11,879 bases of DNA, from contig NZ_FR892741.1 in the NCBI RefSeq assembly GCF_000434895.1, forward strand, positions 1 through 11,879, in the 5' to 3' direction. Made by a program: the position numbers and the translations under genes. Origin of the DNA: Phascolarctobacterium succinatutens CAG:287. GTDB lineage: Bacteria > Bacillota > Negativicutes > Acidaminococcales > Acidaminococcaceae. Shown in pieces: positions 6,780-11,879 of the stretch (its first letter is position 1; each line of letters starts with the position of its first letter). The notes under the pieces are model-generated. The model was given only the letters and a program-made list of their open reading frames with translations. It was not told the DNA's origin and did no database searches.

Positions 6780-6860
6780 GGAAAAGTTAATTTTTCCCAG
6801 CTACCGCCAGCCAGGGCAGCATCATGCCCTTGCAGCCGTCAAGAGTGGAAGGTAACAGGG
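6780..6860 (-). other. GC-rich, hairpin-rich leader segment upstream of the TSUP permease
   Basis: This stretch is clearly GC-richer than the AT-rich DNA to its left. It holds AGGGCA/TGCCCT (6813-6818 with 6825-6830, loop of 6) and GGAAAA/TTTTCC (6780-6785 with 6792-6797), plus TACC/GGTA ends (6802-6805, 6851-6854) that could close a larger fold. I tried to match it to the common riboswitch classes (TPP, cobalamin, SAM-I, FMN, glycine, c-di-GMP, ZTP, T-box) and found no convincing consensus. It may be a structured leader RNA or inert DNA. Confidence 0.3.
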
Positions 6861-6865
6861 CTCAC

Positions 6866-6898
6866 AAGAAAAAGCGGCAGCCGCCACCGGCGACTGCC
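6866..6898 (-). terminator. Intrinsic terminator of the yybS-gdpP-rplI operon
   Basis: GGCAG-C-CGCC (6876-6885) pairs with GGCG-A-CTGCC (6889-6898) around loop ACC with one C/A mismatch. On the minus strand the hairpin is followed by TTTTTCTT. It lies about 25 bases after the rplI stop. Confidence 0.88.
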
Positions 6899-6922
6899 AC
6901 ATGCATCAGCTTCGTTCTGAAA

Positions 6923-7369
6923 TTATTCGGCAACTACCATAACCTTGAAGGTAGCAGTTACATCGGTATGCAGCTTAGCAACAGCGGTGTATTCGCCTAA
7001 GCCTTTAACTGCGGATTTCAGCTCGATTTTACGACGGTCAATGTTCAGACCGGTTTGCTTAATCAAAGCTTCGGCAACGTCCTTGGAGGTTACGGAGCCA
7101 AACATTTTACCGTTTTCGCCCACGCGTACCTTCATGGTTACTACAACCTTTTCTACCTGCGCGCCCAGAACAACAGCCTCATCCTTAGCCTGAGCTGCAC
7201 GATGCTTAGCGGTTGCCTGATCCTGTTTTGCCTGGTTGAGGTTAGCTGCGGTAGCTTCCTTAGCCAATTTACGCGGCAACAGGTAGTTACGGCCATAGCC
7301 TTCAGCAGTTTCTACAATTTCACCTTTTTTGCCTAAGCTTTTAACATCTTGTAAAAGAATTACTTTCAT
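6923..7369 (-). CDS. rplI: Large ribosomal subunit protein bL9
   Basis: A 148-residue ribosomal protein bL9, full length for the family. It binds 23S rRNA domain V through its N-terminal domain and reaches across the subunit with a long helix. The N-terminal signature MKVILLQDVKSLGKKGE and the motif GYGRNYLLP (residues about 24-32) are intact. Residues 40-75 are the Ala/Gln/Lys-rich connecting helix, and 76-148 form the C-terminal RNA-binding domain. The ATG at 7369 is preceded by GAGGAG about 10 bases upstream. Its first 29 bases lie inside the 3' end of gdpP in another frame, so initiation is probably coupled to gdpP translation. Last gene of the operon, followed by a terminator. Confidence 0.98.
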   Translation of the reverse strand: MKVILLQDVKSLGKKGEIVETAEGYGRNYLLPRKLAKEATAANLNQAKQDQATAKHRAAQAKDEAVVLGAQVEKVVVTMKVRVGENGKMFGSVTSKDVAEALIKQTGLNIDRRKIELKSAVKGLGEYTAVAKLHTDVTATFKVMVVAE

Positions 7370-9413
7370 CTGTTCGACACTCCTCTAACTGTTTTTTAGT
7401 CAGCGCAATAATCTGCGCTTCTACATCCCTGGCACGTTTATTTGCCAGCTGCACACCGGCCACCGTCTGATGACCGCCGCCGCCCAGCTCTTCCATAATT
7501 ACCTGCACATTGACGCTGCCGTCACTGCGGGCACTTATGCTCAGGGAACCATCTTTATATTCAACAATTGCCATGCCTACAGCTACACTCTCAATGGTAA
7601 TCAGAGTATCCGCTGTCTGCGCGGCAAGCACGGAAGACATAGTATCATTATCTGCATTACGCATAATTGCAATAGATAAACCGGGTATCGGCATTTTAGC
7701 TCCAGCTATCAGCTTAGCCTTCTGCTGTACAAAGCTCAAGTCATCCTTAAACAGCTGGCGTATCAGATTCGGGTTGGCACCGCAGCGGCGCAGCAGAGCG
7801 GCAGCCTCAAAGGTTCGCTCGCCTGTCTGCACATTAAAGTTTTTCGTATCCAGGACAATACCTGCATACAAGGCAGTTGCCTCCGCCGGGGTAATATCCA
7901 GTCTGTCATCAAAATAACCAATCAGCTCCGTTACCAGCTCACTGGTAGACGAGCTGGAGGGCTCCAGATACAGCAGTGTTGTATCACCGATAATATCCTC
8001 GGCACGACGATGATGGTCAATAATAATGCGGTTCTTGGCTGCCTGCAGCACAGCCTTGCTGGCCGAAAGCACCTCACGGTGATGGTCGACAATAACCAAA
8101 AGGCTCTTATTGGTAATCAGCGGTAAAGCATCTGCGCCACTATACATTATATCTATATACTTGGTCTCGTTAGCCGAAAGAATGATGTTCTCGTTATCCA
8201 GCACTTCGGTAATACGCTTATAATAGGCATTATGCTCGCTGCTGACAATAAATGTTTCCTTGCCTAGCGACAGTCCCAGCTTGGCCATACCAATGGTAGC
8301 ACCGATGGCATCATAATCCTCGTTCACGTGTCCCATAACAAAAATACGGTCAGCCTGCAGCATCTGCTCATGAATCGTCTGCGCCACAATACGGGCACGC
8401 ACACGCGTACTTTTGGCACCAACACTGCTCGTGCCGCCAAAGAACTGCGTATTCTTATCCTTCATAACAACAGCCTGGTCGCCGCCGCGTCCCAATGCCA
8501 AATACAAGCTTTTGTTGGCGTTGCCGATAAGCTCCTCCAGCGTAACGCCGTCGCAGGCTACACCAATGCTTACGGTCGGCGGTATTTTATTGCCGCTGCG
8601 GATTTCGCGCACCTTATCAAGAATCATGAACTTATCTTCCATCATATCCATAACGGCAGATTGGTAAAAGCCCATCAAGCTGCTTTCCTTATTCATGCGG
8701 CATATAAAGCCCTGCTTGGAGGCAGCCCACTTCGTCAGCAGCTCATTGATTTCGCCATTTAAGTTAGCCATATTGGTTTCACTCAAACCACGCATAACCT
8801 CTTCATAGTTATCAAAGCGCACATAGGCCAGGCACAGCTTATCATTGCTGCATTTCTGGCGCAACAGCTCATAATCTGTAATATCTGTTAAAAACAGCAT
8901 CAGACCGCTGGAGGTATCTTCCTTTTTGTTATGATGCTCCTGCGTCTCTACACTGTAATAGCGCATACGGTAATAGTGATCCTCAAATTGGATAACCTGC
9001 TCACCATCACGCACGCGCATCAGCTCAAAGGCATTCTGCGCCAACGGCAGAATCTCCTCCGGCTTTTTGCCCTCCAGATTGCTTTTTCCGGTCCAGGAGG
9101 CAAATAATTCATTTTTCCATTGCAGCTTGCCATCCTTAGAAAAAACAGCAATACCTACATCCAGCTTGCGCACCGCAAAATGGTTGGTACGTTCAATATT
9201 GCGGATAATATTATCCAGATAGCTGCTGAAAAAGATTTCCCTGTTGATAAGGTTCTGGCGGCTGAAATAGTAGATAATACCAAAAATAATCAGCGCCGGA
9301 ATAATCAGCTTAGGCTGCAAATAGCAGACCAATACTGCCAGCAGCACAATTATCAGCAAATAAATATTAGTATCCGCTTTGGAATTCATATTCCGGTTAA
9401 ACCTACTGAACAT
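7341..9413 (-). CDS. gdpP: Cyclic-di-AMP phosphodiesterase GdpP (YybT)
   Basis: A membrane-bound c-di-AMP phosphodiesterase of 690 residues that converts c-di-AMP to pApA, setting the level of this second messenger for osmotic and cell-wall control. Domain order is as expected: two transmembrane helices (about 17-52), a degenerate PAS-like region (60-175), a degenerate GGDEF domain (190-315, ending LALGRGGDQ), a DHH domain (355-530) and a DHHA1 domain (580-675). Metal ligands appear intact: H362, D366 and D368 in GHVNEDYDAIG, DHH 443-445 and IDHHRR near 466, D522 in LDTKNF. GGGGHQTVAG is at 644-653. I take the ATG at 9413, since the in-frame GTG at 9422 is itself part of the GAGGTG ribosome binding site. 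It follows yybS by 36 bases and overlaps rplI by 29. Confidence 0.96.
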   Translation of the reverse strand: MFSRFNRNMNSKADTNIYLLIIVLLAVLVCYLQPKLIIPALIIFGIIYYFSRQNLINREIFFSSYLDNIIRNIERTNHFAVRKLDVGIAVFSKDGKLQWKNELFASWTGKSNLEGKKPEEILPLAQNAFELMRVRDGEQVIQFEDHYYRMRYYSVETQEHHNKKEDTSSGLMLFLTDITDYELLRQKCSNDKLCLAYVRFDNYEEVMRGLSETNMANLNGEINELLTKWAASKQGFICRMNKESSLMGFYQSAVMDMMEDKFMILDKVREIRSGNKIPPTVSIGVACDGVTLEELIGNANKSLYLALGRGGDQAVVMKDKNTQFFGGTSSVGAKSTRVRARIVAQTIHEQMLQADRIFVMGHVNEDYDAIGATIGMAKLGLSLGKETFIVSSEHNAYYKRITEVLDNENIILSANETKYIDIMYSGADALPLITNKSLLVIVDHHREVLSASKAVLQAAKNRIIIDHHRRAEDIIGDTTLLYLEPSSSSTSELVTELIGYFDDRLDITPAEATALYAGIVLDTKNFNVQTGERTFEAAALLRRCGANPNLIRQLFKDDLSFVQQKAKLIAGAKMPIPGLSIAIMRNADNDTMSSVLAAQTADTLITIESVAVGMAIVEYKDGSLSISARSDGSVNVQVIMEELGGGGHQTVAGVQLANKRARDVEAQIIALTKKQLEECRTDESNSFTRC

Positions 9414-9449
9414 TATTTTCACCTCAAATCCGGCACAGGCGGCCGAACT

Positions 9450-10421
9450 TTAATTTTGTTTTCTGAATCTGCTTGCAGGACGGATTTTCCTGAAATCCAT
9501 AACAATATCAAAGGCACCTACGTAGACCATAATCTGCGTAAAGATAGGTACAATAAAGAGCAACGCTACACCGATATTAGCCCACCAACGCGGCTTATGC
9601 TTAGTTTCGACAAACCAGTACAGCAGCACGATGCCCTGCAAAACCAGCACAAAGCTGCAGACAGTCTGCACATTGACAGAAACCGTATACATCCAGCTGG
9701 CCTGGTCATGCTGATAATAATAGGTTACTGCAAACAGAGAAGCAGCATAGGGCCACAAAATCCAACCGGGAACCTGCAGCATTGTAAACGGTGGGAAGGC
9801 TTGAAAGCTTTCGCCCAGCTTCGTCAAAATCTTTTTGGCAGCCATGTAGTTTACAAAGGCCATCAAAGGCGCACACATAAAGAAAGCACCCGGCATGATA
9901 ATGCGCATCATGCGCAGCATTTCAGCATAACCGTCGACAGTCTTTTTGATATCAGCCTCGCTCATACCATGCTCGCGACAATAAACTGTCAGCTGCTCCA
10001 GACTTTGGTGGAAGGAGCTGAACATCATCTCAATCGGGTCAATGCCCAGTACCCAGAAGCTCAGCACAATGTTCAGGACCAGCGCAATTATTGCGCCAAC
10101 ACTGCCATAAAGCATCATTTTCATCGGCGGCAGATGACGTCGCATACACTCGCCCAAAATCAGGCCCAAAAGGCCAAAAATGGCCGCCAGGAAAAAGGCA
10201 TTAATCGGGCTGATAATCATCGCGATAATCACTGTAGCAACCAACAGCGTCATAATGCTCCACTTCAGTCCATGACGGCAGCCACAGATGACTATCGGTA
10301 AGGGCCAGACTAAATTAACAAAAGCACCAAGCACAGGCACATACATACTTATTAAAGCCATAACGATGGCAACGGCAGCTAAAATACCGGCCTCAACCAT
10401 GGCAGATGTTTTACGAATCAC
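9450..10421 (-). CDS. yybS: DUF2232 membrane protein YybS
   Basis: A polytopic membrane protein of 323 residues of the YybS/DUF2232 family, whose biochemical role is not established. About eight or nine hydrophobic segments are visible: roughly 10-30, 34-47, 54-71, 74-90, 103-124, 171-191, 225-243, 257-277 and 283-305. A charged cytoplasmic or external loop lies at about 128-168. The N-terminal half resembles small-molecule uptake proteins of the ECF S-component type in hydropathy, but no substrate can be named. The start is GTG at 10421, supported by AAAGGAGG 7 bases upstream; the next Met is seven codons in and has no ribosome binding site. It heads the conserved Firmicutes order yybS-gdpP-rplI, which suggests a link to GdpP or c-di-AMP. 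Promoter at 10461-10489. Confidence 0.9.
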   Translation of the reverse strand: MIRKTSAMVEAGILAAVAIVMALISMYVPVLGAFVNLVWPLPIVICGCRHGLKWSIMTLLVATVIIAMIISPINAFFLAAIFGLLGLILGECMRRHLPPMKMMLYGSVGAIIALVLNIVLSFWVLGIDPIEMMFSSFHQSLEQLTVYCREHGMSEADIKKTVDGYAEMLRMMRIIMPGAFFMCAPLMAFVNYMAAKKILTKLGESFQAFPPFTMLQVPGWILWPYAASLFAVTYYYQHDQASWMYTVSVNVQTVCSFVLVLQGIVLLYWFVETKHKPRWWANIGVALLFIVPIFTQIMVYVGAFDIVMDFRKIRPASRFRKQN

Positions 10422-10460
10422 AGGTTATCCTCCTTTATGGATATATTTCTTCAATATATT

Positions 10461-10489
10461 ATTGTACTACATCAACCGCTGAAAAGCAA
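10461..10489 (-). promoter_or_regulatory. Promoter of the yybS-gdpP-rplI operon
   Basis: On the minus strand TTGCTT (10489-10484) and TACAAT (10466-10461) are separated by 17 bases, a good sigma-A-type match. The predicted start is about 35 bases upstream of the yybS GTG. A small dyad, AAGGC/GCCTT (10489-10503), touches the -35. Confidence 0.7.
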
Positions 10490-10504
10490 AGGCTTTACGC
10501 CTTA

Positions 10505-10514
10505 CAAAGCTCAG
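10505..10514 (-). promoter_or_regulatory. Candidate PdxR-type operator upstream of the yczE-like gene
   Basis: CTGAGCTTTG on the minus strand (10514-10505). The first eight bases are identical to copies in front of pdxR (2540-2547) and pdxS (5495-5502). It ends two bases before the -35 of the yczE-like promoter, a position expected for an activator or repressor site. A single copy is visible here. Confidence 0.45.
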
Positions 10515-10516
10515 CC

Positions 10517-10545
10517 TTGCGCATTTCATATAAAAATGGTATAAT
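10517..10545 (+). promoter_or_regulatory. Promoter of the yczE-like gene
   Basis: TTGCGC (10517-10522), a 17-base spacer, and perfect TATAAT (10540-10545) preceded by TGG, giving an extended -10. The predicted start near 10552 leaves a leader of about 67 bases. Confidence 0.8.
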
Positions 10546-10552
10546 ATTAAAA

Positions 10553-10602
10553 ACGCTCTTGTCTGGCATTAATTGCTGTACATAAGCGTCTTTTATTTTT
10601 TT
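10553..10602 (+). promoter_or_regulatory. Terminator-like hairpin in the yczE leader
   Basis: ACGCT/AGCGT (10553-10557, 10585-10589), TGT/ACA (10560-10562, 10580-10582) and GGCA/TGCT (10565-10568, 10574-10577) stack with two symmetric 2x2 internal loops and a 5-base loop. T4-A-T7 follows (10591-10602), then the ribosome binding site AAAGGGG (10604-10610). It starts at or next to the predicted transcription start. It could be an attenuator or a 5' stability hairpin. Confidence 0.45.
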
Positions 10603-10618
10603 CAAAGGGGTTCTTAGC

Positions 10619-11266
10619 TTGCACAAGCAATATTTTCCGCAGCGCTGCTGCATGTTTCTCGTCGGTATCTTTACCATGACCATCGGCATCGCTCTTTCCT
10701 GTAAGGCCGATTTAGGTACTTCACCTATTTCCAGCGTACCATGGGTTATGAGTATGTTCATGCCCTGGAGCATAGGTGAAATAACCATCGTCATGAATTT
10801 ACTTTTTATCATCGCCCAGCCCATCCTGCTGCGGCAATTTTACTGGCGTAAGCTGTTGGGCCAGTTGGCAACACTGCTCGCCTTCGGCTACTGCATAGAT
10901 TTTTCAATAAGCCTGCTGGACTGGGTAGTACCTGATACGTTGTTCTGGCAATGGTTTGACTGCATACTGAGTACCATCATCCTTGCCTTCGGTGTTTTTC
11001 TCTGCATCCGCGCTAAAATTTTTGTTGCTGCCGGCGAGGGCATCGTCCTGGTTATCGCCTTCGTCAGCAAAATTAAATTCAGCATCATCAAAAACTGCTT
11101 CGACTGTACGCTGGTCGCTATCAGCCTGGCAATTTCCTTTATGCACTTCGGCGTCATGCGTGGCGTTGGCTTAGGCACAATTGCCGCTGCTCTTCTCGTT
11201 GGCCGCTGGATACAGCTTTACAGCAATAATCTGCATATCTTTGACAAATGGAGCATCTTAGAGTAA
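10619..11266 (+). CDS. YczE/YyaS/YitT-family integral membrane protein
   Basis: A 215-residue polytopic membrane protein of the YczE-type family. Visible signatures are ADLGTSPISS (residues 30-39) just after the first hydrophobic helix, GEGIVLVIA (about 139-147) and RGVGLGTIAAALLVGR (171-186). About five hydrophobic segments lie near 10-29, 52-72, 76-101, 109-131 and 155-190. The molecular function is unproven; in Bacillus a yczE gene sits beside a MocR-type regulator. The start is a TTG, chosen because AAAGGGG lies 8 bases upstream and the next Met (residue 12) has no ribosome binding site and falls inside the first helix. It has its own promoter, a leader hairpin, an operator-like box and a terminator that includes its stop codon. 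A role in vitamin B6-related transport is a hypothesis from the shared box. Confidence 0.85.
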   Translation: MHKQYFPQRCCMFLVGIFTMTIGIALSCKADLGTSPISSVPWVMSMFMPWSIGEITIVMNLLFIIAQPILLRQFYWRKLLGQLATLLAFGYCIDFSISLLDWVVPDTLFWQWFDCILSTIILAFGVFLCIRAKIFVAAGEGIVLVIAFVSKIKFSIIKNCFDCTLVAISLAISFMHFGVMRGVGLGTIAAALLVGRWIQLYSNNLHIFDKWSILE

Positions 11267-11296
11267 GAATTTTTCTTACTCTAATTTTTTATTTTT
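11258..11296 (+). terminator. Intrinsic terminator of the yczE-like gene, overlapping its stop codon
   Basis: TTAGAGTAAGAA (11258-11269) pairs perfectly with TTCTTACTCTAA (11273-11284) around a TTT loop. TTTTTTATTTTT follows. The TAA stop at 11264-11266 lies in the 5' arm, so the last coding bases do double duty. Confidence 0.93.
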
Positions 11297-11313
11297 AATT
11301 TTCTGAATATTAC

Positions 11314-11342
11314 TTGTATTCTGTCATGTTATGTGCTATAAT
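11314..11342 (+). promoter_or_regulatory. Promoter of the cold-shock gene
   Basis: TTGTAT (11314-11319), a 17-base spacer and perfect TATAAT (11337-11342) with TGC before it (extended -10). The predicted start is near 11349. A 10-bp palindrome AACAGCTGTT (11350-11359) lies at the start point and could be an operator. The leader is only about 43 bases, shorter than the long thermosensing leaders of enterobacterial cspA. Confidence 0.85.
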
Positions 11343-11391
11343 CTCTTACAACAGCTGTTAGAATAATATTTATAAAAGAAGGTGCTCGCTT

Positions 11392-11598
11392 ATGCTTAGT
11401 ATTGGTACAGTAAAATGGTTTAATAACAATAAAGGATATGGTTTTATCACAGCAGGCAATGGCCAGGAGATTTTCGTGCATTTTTCTGCCATCCACCTGA
11501 ACGGCTATCGCTGCCTGGAGGAGGGCCAGCGTGTTTCCTATCATCTGACGCGCGGCAAGCATGGCCTCATGGCGCTCAACGTTACTCCGATTGTTTAA
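11392..11598 (+). CDS. Cold-shock domain protein (CspA family)
   Basis: A 68-residue single cold-shock domain protein, a cytoplasmic OB-fold that binds single-stranded RNA and DNA and acts as an RNA chaperone. TVKWFNNNKGYGFI (residues 6-19) holds Trp9 and the RNP1 motif KGYGFI. IFVHFSAI (27-34) is RNP2, and LEEGQRVSY (42-50) and the ALNV end fit the family. The middle and end are more divergent than housekeeping CspB-like proteins (HLTRGKHGLMALNV in place of the usual acidic KGPQAANV-type end), so it may be a specialised paralogue. The ATG at 11392 has GAAGGTG upstream. Monocistronic, between a strong promoter and a strong terminator. Confidence 0.93.
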   Translation: MLSIGTVKWFNNNKGYGFITAGNGQEIFVHFSAIHLNGYRCLEEGQRVSYHLTRGKHGLMALNVTPIV

Positions 11599-11609
11599 AA
11601 CGCTCCTGC

Positions 11610-11638
11610 ACCGGCAGTTTGACTGCCGGTATTTTTTT
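11610..11638 (+). terminator. Intrinsic terminator of the cold-shock gene
   Basis: ACCGGCAG (11610-11617) pairs perfectly with CTGCCGGT (11623-11630) around loop TTTGA. Seven T follow at 11632-11638. It starts 11 bases after the stop codon. Confidence 0.95.
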
Positions 11639-11752
11639 GCTGCAAAAATGCCTAGAGATATTCTTAAGATAACAATGCACTTCACTGGAACAGGCTACAC
11701 AACATCAATGCTTGCTAATCTCAAAAAAACTGTGTGACTTTCGGGAATTATC

Positions 11753-11781
11753 TTGCAGTTTAGTAAATTTTATGTTAAATT
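11753..11781 (+). promoter_or_regulatory. Candidate promoter reading off the right edge
   Basis: TTGCAG (11753-11758), a 17-base spacer and TAAATT (11776-11781) preceded by TGT, an extended -10. The predicted start is near 11788. No gene starts before the window ends, so the leader would be at least 90 bases. Confidence 0.5.
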
Positions 11782-11790
11782 TAAGTAAAG

Positions 11791-11837
11791 TATTGTCGCG
11801 TTTTTGTAGGCAATGAGTAAGCAAAAACAAGACAGTA
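11791..11837. repeat. Long dyad at the right edge
   Basis: GTTTTTG (11800-11806) and CAAAAAC (11822-11828) are perfect inverted repeats. TATTGTC (11791-11797) and GACAGTA (11831-11837) extend them across a 2x2 internal loop with one G-U pair, giving a 14-bp stem on a 15-base loop. No T tract follows, so it is not a terminator. If transcribed from the promoter at 11753-11781 it would be the first structure of the RNA. Confidence 0.55.
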
Positions 11838-11879
11838 ATAACAGCCGTCAGCAATTGTGATATGTACCCCCAATACTGG

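Larger units (their letters stand above)
6589..6922. other. Intergenic region between the TSUP permease and rplI
   Basis: 334 bases without a credible gene. On the minus strand it contains, in order of transcription, the rplI terminator (6898-6866), a GC-rich segment with several inverted repeats (about 6860-6780), then AT-rich DNA with a perfect 8-bp inverted repeat (6690-6719). The permease ribosome binding site AGAGGG (6600-6595) ends it. Candidate -10 sequences (TAAAAT near 6735, TATATG near 6688) lack good -35 partners, so the permease start site is not fixed. Confidence 0.65.
11639..11879. other. Right-edge region without a recognised gene
   Basis: 241 AT-rich bases after the cold-shock terminator. 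They hold only the candidate promoter and dyad listed separately. On the minus strand a frame is open from the edge (11878) to a TGA at 11707-11705. Its 57 residues include a hydrophobic run but match no family I recognise and show no coding character, so I do not call it a gene. Confidence 0.5.

Noticed and set aside
6840..6865. AGAGTGGAAGGTAACAGGGCT on the plus strand as a possible T-box or antiterminator remnant
   Set aside because: The match to the T-box core is poor, no tRNA-linked gene follows on that strand, and there is no specifier stem.
9414..9422. GTG at 9422 as the gdpP start
   Set aside because: This GTG is part of the GAGGTG ribosome binding site for the ATG at 9413 and has no such site of its own.
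9120..10301. A plus-strand open frame of 393 codons across gdpP and yybS
   Set aside because: It runs antisense through two genes and their junction. The long length is chance from low stop density, and the product is Gln/His-rich without any domain.
11329..11685. A minus-strand open frame of 118 codons over the cold-shock gene
   Set aside because: It is antisense to a clear cold-shock domain, and covers its promoter and terminator.
11705..11878. A minus-strand frame open from the right edge for 57 codons, possibly the end of a gene coming in
   Set aside because: It is AT-rich, matches no family and overlaps the dyad. A run of this length is likely by chance. More sequence to the right would settle it.

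Overview
The window looks like chromosome from a low-to-middle-GC Firmicute, most likely a member of the Negativicutes (Phascolarctobacterium/Acidaminococcus-like). This guess rests on gene content: a yybS-gdpP-rplI cluster, PdxS/PdxT vitamin B6 synthesis with a MocR-type regulator, strong GGAGG-type ribosome binding sites, and near-consensus promoters with TTG and GTG starts in use. No rRNA, tRNA, mobile element, integrase, CRISPR array or phage gene was seen. It reads as ordinary core chromosome with unusually readable regulatory DNA.

Layout, left to right. (1) The 3' part of a patatin-like phospholipase gene (+), ending in an intrinsic terminator at 781-812. (2) A cytoplasmic 5'-nucleotidase-type metallophosphatase (-, 838-2304). 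(3) A divergent regulatory region, then a MocR/GntR-aminotransferase regulator, probably PdxR (+, 2573-3988). (4) pdxS-pdxT (-, 5436 to 3989), the two subunits of PLP synthase. pdxT and pdxR meet tail to tail with no base between their stop codons. (5) A structured intergenic region with a strong hairpin terminator, then a TauE/SafE (TSUP) anion permease (-, 6588-5830) behind a long leader with inverted repeats. (6) The operon yybS-gdpP-rplI (-, 10421 to 6923), ending in an intrinsic terminator: a DUF2232 membrane protein, the c-di-AMP phosphodiesterase GdpP and ribosomal protein bL9. (7) A YczE-family membrane protein (+, 10619-11266) with its own promoter, a leader hairpin and a terminator. 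(8) A small cold-shock protein (+, 11392-11598) with promoter and terminator. (9) About 240 bases without a recognisable gene, holding a candidate extended -10 promoter and a long dyad at the right edge.

The most interesting signal is regulatory. The 8-mer CTGAGCTT occurs exactly in the promoter regions of pdxR, pdxS and the distant yczE-type gene. Related copies (CTGAACTTAT, CAAAACTTAT, CTGAACATAG) lie beside it at pdxR and pdxS. The motif resembles the CTGGACYTAA half-site reported for the MocR-family regulator TauR. I infer that the PdxR protein encoded here controls itself, pdxST and the YczE-type membrane protein, which would tie that poorly understood family to vitamin B6. This is inference from sequence only.

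Other points worth a look are a terminator-like hairpin at the very start of the yczE transcript, an 8-bp perfect inverted repeat upstream of the TSUP permease, a GC-rich structured island between rplI and the permease, and a 14-bp-stem dyad just downstream of a putative promoter at the right edge.
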